NCBI RefSeq assembly: GCF_963678635.1
Contig: NC_087064.1
Coordinates: 54,134,338-54,198,337 of the forward strand
Direction of reading: 5' to 3'
Source of the DNA: Symsagittifera roscoffensis
Taxonomy: Eukaryota > Xenacoelomorpha > Acoela > Convolutidae
Length of the DNA stretch: 64,000 nucleotides
Shown: positions 10,798 through 22,912 of the stretch, one piece after another
Position numbering within the stretch: the first letter of the stretch is position 1
Layout of the letters: each line of letters opens with the position of its first letter
Made by a program: the position numbers and the translations under genes
The notes under the pieces: generated by a model
Database searches by the model: none
What the model saw: the letters and a program-made list of their open reading frames with translations, nothing else
What the model was told of the DNA's origin: nothing

Positions 10798-11328
10798 CCA
10801 GACAAAACATACAAATTTTGAAACTTCAAACTCGTTTTTCTCAAATTGGGATGGGATTAGACAAAATGCGAGAAGAACAATTGTGGCTTAGAATTTCACC
10901 GGAATTAATATGATGCCATCTTTTTTCCGTAATTTTCAATCAAACTATTACCCCAAAATTTAGTAATTTTGTCTTTTCTATTAGTCATGAAATATGCTGA
11001 AACTAATTTGTGAATTGATGAGCGAAGAAAATAAAAAACATCTTATTGCGCCCAAAAAAACTTCTAGAAATGTGTTGGGCTCGATAAGAAGCTTTTAATT
11101 TTTTTTCTCATCAATCCACAAAGTAGTTTCAGCTTAATTCTTGATTAACAAAAAGAAGCTAAAATTATCCATTGTTGGTTTATTATTTTAATTGAAAGTT
11201 ACGGAGAAAAAATTGTACCATAATTTTTCTGGTGACATTCTAAGCAACAATTGTTCTCTTTATTTTCGTTGTAATCTTCACCCAGTTTGAGAAAAACGCG
11301 TCTCAACTTTCAAGTAAGTTTTGTCTGG
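10798..11328. mobile_element. 531-bp foldback element
   Basis: The ends are CCAGACAAAAC and GTTTTGTCTGG, perfect inverted copies of 11 bp. The arms continue as an imperfect inverted repeat of about 240 bp: CTCAAATTGGG, AGAACAATTGTGGCTTAGAA and GTAATTTTCAATCAAA on the left recur as reverse complements on the right. A short unpaired middle (about 11,050-11,090) remains. There is no coding content. A shortened relative is at 38,490-39,095. Probably a miniature transposon with long inverted repeats; no clear target duplication was found. Confidence 0.75.
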
Positions 11329-11339
11329 ATAGTTTTATT

Positions 11340-14300
11340 ACTGTAGTTATATCACCTACGTAAAATGTTGAATAATCGAAAGTTAATCCAAACGTCAATT
11401 TATAAATATTTGCAGCCAAATAAAATACAATTGCATAATTTTTTTTACAACATATCACTTGCGAGTTAGTATGAAAAGCAAACCCGCATCCAGTTTCAAC
11501 CGTTTGTAATCATTTTTTATACCAGTCTAACTGTAGCTGAGAAATTTTGATTTTAATCAAATAGTAATCGATTAAAACATCTCTTTTTGAAATCGAATAA
11601 TTTTCAATTTTATTTATTTCAATTGATTAAAATCGACTATTAACCCAACTTTTTCGTTACATCTTTGATCCATTGTAAATTAATTTTATCTGAGTTTCAA
11701 AAACAAGTTTTGCAAGAAAAACGATATGAATGAACGTTTCACACCTTTCTTCAGGTTTATGATTTATTAGGAGGATTTTTTTTCACCTAACGCGGGAGAT
11801 TTTCAATTGAAATCGAAAGGATATCTATAAAAATTTTCTTTGAAGATAAAACTGTGTGATCAGATCCCATTTTTTCGAGTTTTTGTAGTTGACAGAAAAA
11901 ATATTACCACTGGGATACAGTTTAAATTTTTTGTCATTTGATGTGACAAAATTTTAACAAAATAGGGGACTATAAATTACAGTTTTACTTTCTTTAAGAA
12001 AAATGATTTTAATCAAGTAATAATTGAATTTAATCTCTCTTTTTAAAATAAATTTGATATCAATTTCATTTTGTTCTAATTGATTATCAAAAATTTTTAA
12101 CCCATTAATTTTTGGTACAAATATATTCTATTATAATCAATTATAATCGGTTATTTTTATCCGAATTTCTTGTCCACGTGTGCAAGAAAAATCATTAATA
12201 TCGAATATAGCCGCGTATGATCCCTTGTTCTTGTTCTTTTTGTTTACAAACTTGCATTTGAAATGCTTATATTTTTTCTTTTTGTAGACGTTGGTTATGT
12301 TGAAAAATAGATGTTAAAATTTTAAAATCATTTCAAACTTATAACGTTTGCTTTCGTTTTCCTGCCCAGTAGAGTTGATTCATGATGCGTAATTGAGGTT
12401 TTTTTTCACTGCGTTAGTTTGTGATTTTTTCGGAGAGTTATTTTTCAACTATCGCTGTAACCTTCAACAAAGTTGAAGGAATCACTTTGAAAATTGTCTT
12501 TTGTGATAAAACTTTGTGATCAGATCTCACTTTTAGGACTTTATAGTTGACAGAAAAAAACCATAGAATATAATTATTAAAAAAAATTATTATCGATTAT
12601 AATCGATTATATTTGATTGAAGGTTTTTTGTGTGAATTATTATCAATTATAGTTCATTATAAGAGATTATATGTTCTTGAACCCTATCACAATTATAGTG
12701 GATTATAAATCTTTTGAACACCTAAGTATGCTAGCTACAGTAACTTATGTTCGTCAAAACGTGCATACTAACCTATTATAATCGATTAGTGGCGCCTAAA
12801 CTTGAACGGGTATTTTATACAGAATCAAATTTCAGAATTCATTTCAACTTTCAAATTTGAGTTTTAAACCTTTGAGTTTTTGAAAAATTAACTTTCAGGT
12901 TTTATTTGTTTTGTACGGATAACTTCATCCATGTAGTTATATGACTGGTGAGAGATAAACATATCGAAACTTACTTAACACGTCATTTTATTTAATTGTG
13001 TAGCCAATCAAAATAAATTTTTATAAAAAAAATTTGAAGTATATCAATTTGCGAATTAGTATGAGATGTATACGCGCATTCAGTTTTTAGCATTACTCAT
13101 TGAAAATGTTATGACATAGTATCAGTTTTACTATAATTGAGAAAAAATGGTTTCAATCTGGTAACACTCGACTGTAATCTCTCTCTTGAATTATTTCAAT
13201 TGGTTATAATCTACAAATAATCCTTTTTCTTGGTACGTTTTTGATCCATTATAATCGATTATAATCAAGTTTTTGCTATCCGTCTTTATAAATCGCAAGT
13301 TTTGAAAAAAATGCATCACAATCTAATATAATAGCGTGTAATCACTTTTGCTTGTTGCTTGTCCTTTTTTCTACGTTCTTGCATCTGAATTGCTTATAAT
13401 TTTTTTTCGTAACGGTTGGTTTATTTAAAAAATGAGAAAATTAATGAATGCATTTTCAAATCAAGCCGAACTTTTAACGTTTGTTTTTTCATTTCTTCTT
13501 CAACAGAATTGACTTTTCATGAAAAATTTGACTTTTTTAACTACCAAAATATCAGCACATTGCTTCAGGTATGTGATATAATTGGAGGAAATATTTTTCA
13601 CCTACTGCGGGAAACTTTCAACTAAATTAAAAAGATCTCTATAAAAAAAATTTTCGTGGTAAAACTTTGTGACCCAATCTCACTTTTACATTTTTTGTAG
13701 TTCCCAGAAAAAATTCATAACTTATGGGATATAATTAAAACATTTTGTCATTTGATGTGAGAAAATTCAGGCAAAACAAGATATTATAATCGATTATTTT
13801 TTTAAAGAGTTTTTTTCATGAATTATAATCAGTTATAGTCGTTATAAGAGATTATAACCTCTTGAAAACTATCACAATTATAGTCGATTATATATCATTT
13901 AAACACCTAATCATGGTCACAACAGTCCCTTATGATTGACAAAACTTGCATACCAATCATTTGAAATCGATTAGTTGCGCCTAATTTTGGATGCGGATTA
14001 TTTTATAGAAAAATTAAACTTCAGAATCAATTTCTCAGAATCAAATTTATCAACCTTTGAAATCAAAAATCAAGTTTTGATTTTTTAAAACTCAGCTCTC
14101 TACGAGTGAAGAGATCTCTACGACTTTTTTTTGTGGTAAGACTTTGTAATCAGATCTCACTTTTGGGGTTTTTATAGCTGACAGAACAAAAACCAATTAA
14201 TATAATTTAACTTATTTTATCATATCATGTGACAAAATGTTGGCAAAATAAGAGATTATGATCGATTATAACCGATTATAATTGATTAAAAAGTTTTTTG

Positions 14301-15480
14301 TGCGACCTATAATCAATTAAATTTGATTACAAGAGATTACACCCTCCTGGAAATTATCACGAGTATATTCGATTTTAAAACCTCCAAACTAATTTTGGTA
14401 GTTATATTCAATTTTATTCGTCAAAACAACAGCAAACAACATAAAAATTCAGAATAATCGATAACATGCGCCTGAGCCTGGATGAGGCGAACTTTATACA
14501 GAATAAATTTTTAGAACTAATTTCATACTTTAATTTTGAGTTTTCAACTTTTATGATTTTAGAATCAGTCTCACTAAATTGAGAAAAACTGATTTTACTC
14601 ACTCAATAATTGATTATAATCTCTCTTTTCGAAATCAAATTATAATCAATTTTAATTTATTTTAATTAATTTTTATTGGCTCTTAACACATTTATTTTTC
14701 GGTACAATTATGATCTATTATAATCGATTAAATTTGGTTATTTTGAACCAAACTTCTAATTCACCTGTGCAAAAAATCCATTATTATCGAATATTATCGT
14801 GCATAAATCCTGTTGCGTGTCCATTTTTTGCGGTGACCTTGCATCTGAATTGCTTGTACTTTATTTTTTTTTTCATAGAGATTGGTTTACGTAAAGAATG
14901 AGAAAATTGATGTAAGCAATTTTAAATCACTCCAAATTTATAATATTTTTTTTCTTCATTTTCTCTCCAGTAGAATTTATTCTGGATGCACAATTTAAGT
15001 TGTTTTAACTACCAGATTATCAGCATATTGCTTCAGATTTGTGATTTCTTTAGAGGATCACTTACGCGGGAACCTTTCAACTAATTTCAAGGGATCTGTA
15101 TGAAACTTTTCTTTCGAGCTAAAACTTAGATCTCACTTTTCGAGTTTTTGTTGGTTGACAGAAAAAAGATAGCGCATAAGATATAATTATAATACTTTAT
15201 TTTTTGGTATGGCAAAGCTTTGGCGAAATAAAAGATTATAATCGATTATACTTGATTATAATTGATTAAAATGTTTTTGGTATGAACTATAACCACTTAT
15301 AATTGATTTTAAAAGATTATACCTTCTTGGAAATTTTCACGACTATAGACGATTATAGATTCTTGAACACCTAATTTGGATAATTATAATCATTGTTTTT
15401 GTCAAAAAATCAACTTAATAATCAGTTATAATAGATTACTTGCGCCTAAACAAGAATGCGGGTTTTTTATACACAATTAA
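11340..15480. repeat. Cluster of degenerate repeats with TATAATCGATTATA palindromes
   Basis: At least four or five diverged, partly deleted units recur. Landmarks are the line near GTGATCAGATCTCACTTTT..GTTGACAGAA (about 11,860, 12,520, 13,670, 14,150, 15,130), CTTGCATCTGAATTGCTTA (about 12,250, 13,380, 14,840) and ATCGATTAGT.GCGCCTAA (about 12,780, 13,970, 15,430). Between them lie dense copies of the palindrome TATAATCGATTATA and its variants. There is no reading frame. The same unit reappears at 63,700-64,000, so the family is dispersed as well as clustered. Confidence 0.75.
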
Positions 15481-16353
15481 TTTTCAGAATTATTATATGC
15501 TTGGGGAGGAACTTTTACGGTAGCTGACTTAGGGAAGGAGCGGGGACATAGTACGGTTGATCATCCCTGAATTTTTTGAGGTAGTCAAATCGTGCGTAAA
15601 AATTCATCCCTGCGTCATAGTTCCTTGCCGCCACTTATTGACATAGTCAGAATAATCAATTGTGTGACTGCTTTACTGTTCCAAGTAGTTTTGACCATAG
15701 CATTGTCATCTTCTACGCTTTTCGATGTCAAATTTTGTCCTCAACACTTAATACGTCAGCATATTCTTATCCTTTGTTTTCAAAATTCGTTCTCTAAGCC
15801 TTAAAATTAAGTTTTGTAAGTCTTGTGAAATTGAAATCGTTCTCAGATGCATTGCTTTTTGATTTTAAAAAAAATTGCCTTAAAATTTAGTCGTACTTTT
15901 AAAATGTACCGTGATGACTTTTCTCTTTTAATTGACAGGAAGGCAACTCGTCCGAAGACACAACAGGATTAACGCTAAATTGGAAAAAGATTCATTTTTG
16001 TTGATTTTTCATCAAATTGTCGCTTTATTTACATTGATAACAAAACCTTTTCCTGAGTTTCAATTTCTATTATTATCTGATAAGACAAGAATAACTAAGA
16101 GCTAAAAGAGAATAAGGAAAGACGACCTTACCCTTTAAAACGGTTTAGAGGAAATATCTTGCTAAAAAATGACTAAAGACGCGCATGCGTGCCGTTCCGC
16201 AAATGGACACTCCCACACAGCCCAATTAACCAAGCTATGAAATAAAAACAACCTTTCGAAAAATCAGTGATTTAAAAAAAGCGTTTTATTTTTTTTAAAC
16301 AATAAATTCAACTGCTTAATTTTTAAATGTATGGAAAATGAAGAAAACATGCT
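15481..16353. other. Intergenic, no gene recognised
   Basis: Somewhat higher GC near 15,490-15,760 but no conserved protein. TTTTTTGAGGTAGTCAAATCGT near 15,570 weakly resembles TTTTTTGAGGTCATCAGATTGT near 49,320, suggesting a shared old repeat. Confidence 0.35.
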
Positions 16354-16461
16354 GATCAGATAGACGACAAACATCAATTTAAAAAAGGTTTGGCGGACAA
16401 GGCAAAAGATCAGATAGACGACAAACATCAATTTAAAAAAGGTTTGGCGGACAAGGCAAAA
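16354..16461. repeat. Perfect 54-bp tandem duplication
   Basis: The unit beginning GATCAGATAGACGACAAACA and ending GGACAAGGCAAAA occurs twice without a difference (16,354-16,407 and 16,408-16,461). It is flanked by single-copy DNA. Confidence 0.9.
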
Positions 16462-16639
16462 GTTGAAAGGTGAATAACAGGATTCCGACAGCACCAATTA
16501 GGCTATAAATTTGAACTGTTTGACACTTTTCATGTATAATAACAAAACTGCTCCTAGTGTATAGGGTTAAAAAATTGAATGTTGCGACTGCATGCGATCT
16601 CCGCATCAAAAGTAAAAAATGAGATATTTGTTAGTATTT

Positions 16640-16775
16640 CGAAGAAAAGTGACTGAATATTTGTGCTCAGTGCTGGTTTTCTTCTCCACACCAGTTTTGA
16701 CTTTTTAACTAGCAGTTTTGGTGAATTTTCTTACAAAGTCCGTCTAAATGTATTTTTGTCATTAGCTCAAATTGA
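16640..16775 (+). mobile_element. 5' fragment of a Helentron-like element
   Basis: GAATATTTGTGCTCAG, TTTTTAACTAGCAGTTTTGG and TCATTAGCTCAAATT follow the family order. It stops where the oppositely oriented copy at 16,776 begins, as expected if that copy inserted into it. Confidence 0.6.
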
Positions 16776-17307
16776 AACCAGACTGCTCGTATCAGGGCGA
16801 AGCCCTGAATGTTCCGACTGCCTTTTAAGGTATTATGGAGCAGTAATAACATTAAAAATTAAATGTATTAAAATAAAATGAAAAAAAAAATTTCTAAAAT
16901 TTGAAACTTTTTATGAAAATCATCCCCCCACACGCCATATTAAATAGAAAAAGATAGATTTCGCTCCCTGTAACAAATCAATTATGGCAAAAAAGCTTCT
17001 TTCAACCAATTTGGAGCAATTTTAAGACGGATTAACTCTCCGCTTACGCGTTAATAGCGGGAAACATATCGCGCGTTAATTGTCCCAAATGGCCAAAATG
17101 GCAATCTTTAAACCCCCATAACTTTATGAAAAAAGATCACAGGTGAAATATCTTTTCAAATTTGAGCTCAGGGCAACAATATTTTTTGAATGATAAAAAA
17201 AAATCCGTCAAAAATCTCTAGTTAAAAAGTCGAAAATTGTCTGAAGAAAAAAACAACCCACCCCGAGCACAAATATTCCTTTACTTTCGTACCGAAAGTC
17301 GGAACAA
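16776..17307 (-). mobile_element. Helentron-like element, full-length copy
   Basis: On the + strand it starts AAACCAGACTGCTCGTATCA, then the hairpin CAGGGCGAAGCCCTG and TGTTCCGACTGCC. It ends ACCGAAAGTCGGAACAA. Non-coding. Confidence 0.85.
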
Positions 17308-18468
17308 AAAAAATAAAAAACTTTACAGTGATTAGTTTTTGTATAGTTAAGGGGCTATAAAGATTGCCGGCATAGGTTTTTTGAGTCATGTATTTTCGTT
17401 TTATCAATAAATCAGCTTATAGCACCTAATTGTTTACCTCTTTAACTCAATTTTTGTGTCTCACTTTTCAACATTTGATAAAAAAACAAACATTGTCTAA
17501 TTTTTTATTAATAGCAAATTAGCAGAATTTTAGTATTTTTTAAACGTCCAAAACGACAGGACCATTGATTGTAGGTGAAAAACATTGATTTAGAAAAACT
17601 CAGCTTTGACAGAGACTTCCTAAATTATATATATATATTTTTAAAATTTTCTTTCAGATGCTTTATGAACTTTAATAGGCTTCAGTTTATTCAAAATAAT
17701 TTGCAATATCAGACGGCATAATTTACTAGAGCAGATCAAGCACATGGTGTTATCGTCATATCGTTTTAAAATTCTATTGTATAAAATAACAACAGAACTA
17801 TGAAAGTTTAGTTTTTCATTAGCGTTTAACATGTTGTCATTCAGTTGAATAAATCGGTTTCAATGTTACCTTTTTCAAAACACCAAACAAATTGGAGGAA
17901 ATAGAAATCGAAAAAATTTTGTTTTTAGCTGAAACTTGTTCTAGCCGAAACTTGTTTTTAGCCGAAACTTTAAGATACAAAGAAAAAAAAACATTTTTAT
18001 CTGCGACAAATTTTTTTTAGAAATTATAGGCTTTGGGAATTGCTAGTTTGATCAATTTGAAATGGATATCAAGCAAATTTTTCTGCAATTAACGCAAAAG
18101 CGGCCAGCTGGCTAAAACACTGAAACTTATCCCCACTGAAATTTAGGTAAGTATTTAGGAATAACTGATGCATTACTAGATGAAAAATCTTGAACTCTAC
18201 ATACCGTAGGAGGGAAGTTTTTCAAAGTTTTCCGAAAAGAACTTCAATTTTTTTCAAAATGCAAAAATCATCGTTTTTGACTACTTCTTTGACGATAAAT
18301 GGCAGCCAAAGTTTCAAGGTTTCGCCTTGACGCGAGCAGTTTTCCACATTTTCCTATCGAAACATTTTGAACAAAACTAATTAGACCTACGCTCCACTAT
18401 TCAAATGTATTATATGAACTAATCAAACATTTGATACACATTGCAGCTGCATAACTCATTTTGAATTA
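17308..18468. other. Intergenic with a small shared repeat
   Basis: Positions about 17,367-17,452 match 33,391-33,475 almost base for base (GCATAGGTTTTTTGAGTCATG, then CAGCTTATAGCACCTAA). Around 17,925-17,970 a short GCCGAAACTTGTT word is repeated three times. No gene recognised. Confidence 0.45.
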
Positions 18469-18990
18469 TTGTTCCGACTTTCGTAAGGAAAGTAACGGAA
18501 TATTTGTGCACGGGGTGGGTTTTTTTTTTCTTCAGACAAACTTCGACTTTTTAACTAGCCGGTGTTGACCAAATTTTTTGTTGTCCTAAGCTTTAAATTT
18601 AAAAAGAGATAAATCACCTGTGGTCATTTTTCAAAAATTTATCGGCATTCAAATGTTGCCATTTTGGCAATTTTAGCCAATTTGGGACAATTAACGCGCG
18701 ATATTTGTCGCGCTAATAACTTGTAAGCTGAGATTTAATCCGCCTTCGAAATCGTTCCACATTGGTTCAAGGAAGCTTATATGCCATAATTGATTTGCGA
18801 ATAGGAGCAAAATCTATCACTTTCTATTTAATATGACATGTGGGGGGATGTTCTTACAAAATTACCAATTTGAAAAAAAATTTCAATTTTATTTTTTACT
18901 TCTAAATTTTTCATGTCATTACTGCTCTATAGACCTTAAAAGGCAGTCGGAACATTCAGGGACTCGCCCTGATACGAGCAGTCTTGTTTT
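18469..18990 (+). mobile_element. Helentron-like element, full-length copy
   Basis: Begins TTGTTCCGACTTTCGTAAGG. It contains GGCAGTCGGAACATTC, then a decayed hairpin CAGGGACTCGCCCTG, and ends GAGCAGTCTTGTTT. Its last part lies inside the tandem duplication 18,885-20,326. Confidence 0.85.
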
Positions 18991-19073
18991 ATAAAATATT
19001 TATCATAAACACATTTCTGTGCTTTTTTATTACCCGGACGAAGAGATTGAGCGCATAAATTTTTTTATTTTCA

Positions 19074-19605
19074 AACAAGACTGCTCGTATCAAGGCGAAG
19101 CCCTGAATGTTCCGACGGCCTATATATGTTTATGGAGCAGTAATAATATAAAAAACTACCTTTAATAAAATAAAAATAAAAAAAAATCTAAAATTTGAAA
19201 TTTTTTTAATGAAAATCATCACCCCACACGCCATATAAAGTATAAAAGGATACATCTCGCTCCTTGTAACAAATCAATTGTGGCAAATAGCCTGTTTCAA
19301 CCTTTTTGGAACAATTTTGAAGAAGGATCAACTCTCAGCTTACAAGTTAATAGCGCGAAATATATCGCGCGTTAATTGTCCCGAATTGGCCAGAATGGCA
19401 ATCTTTAAACCCTCATAACCTTACGAAAAATGATCACAGGTGAAATATCTTTTCAAATTTAAGCTCAGAACAACAATAGTTTTTGAATGATATAAAAAGA
19501 TTTCGTCAAAAATGGCTAGTTAAAAAGTCAAATTTTGTCTGAAGAAAAAAAAACCCACCCCGAGCACAAATATTCCGTTACTTTCGTATCGAAAGTCGGA
19601 ACAAT
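19074..19605 (-). mobile_element. Helentron-like element in unit 1 of the duplication
   Basis: AACAAGACTGCTCGTATCA at the left, hairpin CAAGGCGAAGCCCTG with one mismatch, and GAAAGTCGGAACAA at the right. The middle has the GCGCGAAATATATCGCGCG palindrome. Confidence 0.85.
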
Positions 19606-19794
19606 AATTTTATTTTTTACTTCTAAATTTTTCATGTCATTACTGCTCTATAGACCTTAAAAGGCAGTCGGAACATTCAGGGACTCGCCCTGATACGAGC
19701 AGTCTTGTTTTATAAAATATTTATCATAAACACATTTCTGTGCTTTTTTATTACCCGGACGAAGAGATTGAGCGCATAAATTTTTTTATTTTCA

Positions 19795-20326
19795 AACAAG
19801 ACTGCTCGTATCAAGGCGAAGCCCTGAATGTTCCGACGGCCTATATATGTTTATGGAGCAGTAATAATATAAAAAACTACCTTTAAAAAAATAAAAATAA
19901 AAAAAAATCTAAAATTTGAAATTTTTTTAATGAAAATCATCACCCCACACGCCATATAAAGTATAAAAGGATACATCTCGCTCCTTGTAACAAATCAATT
20001 GTGGCAAATAGCCTGTTTCAACCTTTTTGGAACAATTTTGATGAAGGATCAACTCTCAGCTTACAAGTTAATAGCGCGAAATATATCGCGCGTTAATTGT
20101 CCCGAATTGGTCAGAATGGCAATCTTTAAACCCTCATAACCTTACGAAAAATGATCACAGGTGAAATATCTTTTCAAATTTAAGCTCAGAACAACAATAG
20201 TTTTTGAATGATATAAAAAGATTTCGTCAAAAATGGCTAGTTAAAAAGTCAAATTTTGTCTGAAGAAAAAAAAACCCACCCCGAGCACAAATATTCCGTT
20301 ACTTTCGTATCGAAAGTCGGAACAAT
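19795..20326 (-). mobile_element. Helentron-like element in unit 2 of the duplication
   Basis: Copy of 19,074-19,605, differing at about three positions. Confidence 0.85.
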
Positions 20327-20332
20327 AATGAG

Positions 20333-20833
20333 TTCAAATTGCAGAAAGACAAACCTGGCACAATAAGTCTGTCAATAGCCTCAGATACTTGAATAAAACT
20401 ATTTTCCATGTAGTATGTAGTTAAACAGGCAATTTAAGAAATCTTGTCATTTAAATATTAATTTTCTTCCAAGGTTGAAGTTGAAACCAACTCAATCTAT
20501 TCTTTTTAAAATTCAGTGGACCATTGTTGGTAAAAAGGTGTTGCCTTGAGCTGAAAAAGTCAAAACTGTAGAGCGAAAAATTTTTATCAGCTACATAACG
20601 TACAACTTGCTAAGAAACAAGAGCGCTCATATATCATGGCAAAATCCTGTGATCCGACTGTTTTTAGAGCTGTGAAACAAATCTCAAAAAATATTGAAAT
20701 TAAAATAGAAAAAAGGAAAAATTGTTGTTTTTTTCTATACTACACACGATATGTAAAATTCAAAGAAACAATAAGCGTCTCGTGTTGTTTCAAAAAAGAA
20801 ATTTAGTTGGCAGTTTGCGCTTGTTAGTTTTAG
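20333..20833. repeat. Interspersed repeat family 2, copy 1
   Basis: Shares long stretches with 47,266-47,668 and 47,702-48,163: GAGTTCAAATTGCAGAAAGA, ACTTGAATAAAACTATTTTC, CAGTGGACCATTGTTGGTAA and CTCATATATCATGGCAAAATCC. All three copies have the same orientation. Non-coding, class unknown. In two cases it abuts a Helentron-like fragment. Confidence 0.8.
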
Positions 20834-20874
20834 TTTTAGTTTGCAGTTTTCAGTTTGCACTTGTTATAAGATCA

Positions 20875-21150
20875 CAAAAGAACGCCCTCCCCACTCCCTC
20901 CTCAGGGATTCGGATTTGACCCCTCCTGCCGACCCAAAAGAGCCTCTTTTGAGACAACCGTGTTTGTTCGGCTGATCGACCCTAAAAATTTTCTTCAGCC
21001 GATTTTGGCGCCAATATTTACAAAGTTTGAGGGGGAGAGTGCGCGGGGAAAACGCAATTTTTTTTGTTCAAAATTTTTCCAAAAGTGCCTAAAATTGCCT
21101 TTTTTGGCCTTATTTTCAGAAAATTTTCCTGCGGCACAAACAAAGTGAGT
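20875..21150. mobile_element. Decayed hAT-like miniature element fragment
   Basis: CCCTCCTGCCGACCC, TTTTGGCGCCAATATTTACA and AAGTGCCTAAAATTGCC match in order the complete element at 37,974-38,322. The outer ends are not recognisable. Confidence 0.55.
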
Positions 21151-21191
21151 CAGCTCAAAATTACAAAGTGGTCTGTCTAAAATAAATTCCA

Positions 21192-21375
21192 ACATTTGAA
21201 CCCCGATAAATTTTTGAAAAATGATCACAGATGATTTATCTTTTCAATTTAAAGCTCAGGGCAACAAAAAATTTGGTCAAAACCGGCTAGTTAAAAAGTC
21301 GAAATTTGTCTGAAGAAAAAAAACCCACCCCGAGCACAAATATTCCGTTACTTTTGTGTCGAAAGTCTGAACAAT
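21192..21375 (-). mobile_element. Truncated Helentron-like element
   Basis: Only the 5' third of the element survives, lying at the + strand right: AAAAATGATCACAG, GGCTAGTTAAAAAGTCGAAA, CCCACCCCGAGCACAAATAT, then a mutated end GAAAGTCTGAACAA. Confidence 0.75.
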
Positions 21376-22649
21376 GCTTAATTAACTTATTTTTTGTATC
21401 AAATTTGCGCAAAAGCTAACGGGTCAATTAAACAAAATATAGATTTTGCCTAATACAGCAAGTTTGGAAGACAAAATGTCTAGAAATCCGCAATTTTGTT
21501 TTAATTTTTTGAAAAACAGAATGAAGGCAGTTTTATGTAGTATTTTGGGTTTATTTTGGGTACCAACCAATAAAGTGTATAAATACAGAAAATGTTGGAA
21601 ATTTCATCTCTCTGTAAATCTTTTGGTGGCTGATTATGTTTTACTTGATTATGAACAGAAAAGTTAGTGTTTGCGGAGTTGAGTAAATTTTGAGCCAAAA
21701 AGTATTTAGTTCAGCGTGAAACTTTATGATCGAAATGCACAAAAAATGCCTGATAATAATTTTGATGATTTTTATAGCAACTTTTTGAAAACTATGGCTA
21801 CTAAATGTCACTAAGTCTTATAATTTGGGTGAGGTAGGGTTTCAATGGGACCAAATAGCTTGCCTCTTTTGAATGATTTTAAGGGCGGAATAAATGGCCC
21901 AAGTTACATAAGTTGTTGATTACTGGAGAAAACTAAGGTTAAAATAGACCAATTTGGCAAAAAAATTTTTTAAAGTGGTGGAATTGATTAGTTGCAGTGT
22001 ACCGAATGATTTACGGAAACCTATTTTAAGAACAAGCTAGGTAGATACATGTAGAAACTGGTCAGATAGGGTTTCGATTTGACCAATTAGTTGCCTCAAT
22101 TCGCTTGCTGGATAAATTGCTCCGCCTAAAGTAATCACGCTTACAACTCGATTTTCATGGAACAGTTTGTGAGGTAAGATAAATTAGTCCAATATGGCCA
22201 AATTGTCTTTTTTCAATTCTACAGAAAAATAACCAAAACACTTACATGTCAATTAATGTATTTTTCTACCGAAAACGGGGAGGATTTTTGTTTCTGGTGT
22301 TTTATTTTTTTTCTATTTTCCACGCAAAATCAGATACCACGAATATATATTGAAATGAGTCGACTGATCTACCATATTGCAGCCTTTTCAGTCGTGATTT
22401 GAACAATCTTAAAAATGTTTCAAAAAATTATCCTGGTATTGAAAGAAAACGGTTAGAAGTTCTTACGTTTCAGAATATTTTCGAGCAAATGAAGCGAGCG
22501 AGCAGGCCTAATATACAAAAAATGTAAGCCGTAAATTTTTTAGGAAGTCCTGAAAAATCAATTTTACTCCAGTAAAATTAGTTTTCGAAGTTTGGGAATT
22601 ATGAACGTCATACATTTAAAAATCTTTTGCAGAGGAGTACTTTGTGTTT
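21376..22649. other. Intergenic with an old shared repeat
   Basis: Positions about 22,300-22,430 align with about 56,640-56,760 (CACGCAAAATCAGATACCAC and TTTTCAGTCGTGATTTGAAC against near copies). No gene recognised. Confidence 0.4.
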
Positions 22650-22808
22650 TTTAAATAGTGAGTGGGGGGATGATTTTCAAAAATATAAATTTTTTCAAAT
22701 ATCAATTTTTCATGTTTTAAAAATTTCACTCAATTTCTAAAAGATAATTTTACTCCGTATTCAAGGTGTTGGAGCATTCAATGCTTTGCCTTAATACGAG
22801 CAGTCTTG
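22650..22808 (+). mobile_element. Diverged 3' tail of a Helentron-like element
   Basis: AGTGGGGGGATGATTTTCA, TTACTCCGTATTCAAGG, GGAGCATTCAATGCTTTGCC and ACGAGCAGTCTTG give the 3' part of the family; the hairpin is decayed. Confidence 0.6.
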
Positions 22809-22907
22809 TGGCAGTTTGTCATTCCTAACATCCAAATCTTACCCTGGTAGGCTAAAAACGATACACAGATCGAGTTGCTCCACTTAAAATTAGAAAATGA
22901 ATGTGAA

Positions 22908-22912
22908 AGAAC
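22908..22912. repeat. Left target-site duplication, AGAAC
   Basis: AGAAC lies directly before the 5' LTR (TGTTGCAG) and recurs at 31,960-31,964 after the 3' LTR. Five bases fits BEL/Pao integration. Confidence 0.95.

Larger units (their letters stand above)
18885..20326. repeat. 721-bp near-identical tandem duplication
   Basis: Units 18,885-19,605 and 19,606-20,326 are aligned at a constant offset of 721 bp with three substitutions visible (about 99.6% identity). Each unit holds the tail of a + strand Helentron-like copy, an 84-bp spacer and a full - strand copy. The junctions share the trinucleotide AAT. Either a recent duplication or an assembly artefact. Confidence 0.9.

Noticed and set aside
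11340-15480. Replication origin or centromeric satellite
   Set aside because: Units are too diverged and irregular in length, and one lies isolated at 63.7 kb, so a dispersed repeat is the simpler reading.
16264-16497. 77-codon - strand open stretch with an 18-residue internal repeat
   Set aside because: The repeat is just the 54-bp DNA duplication, a multiple of three; no other coding signal.
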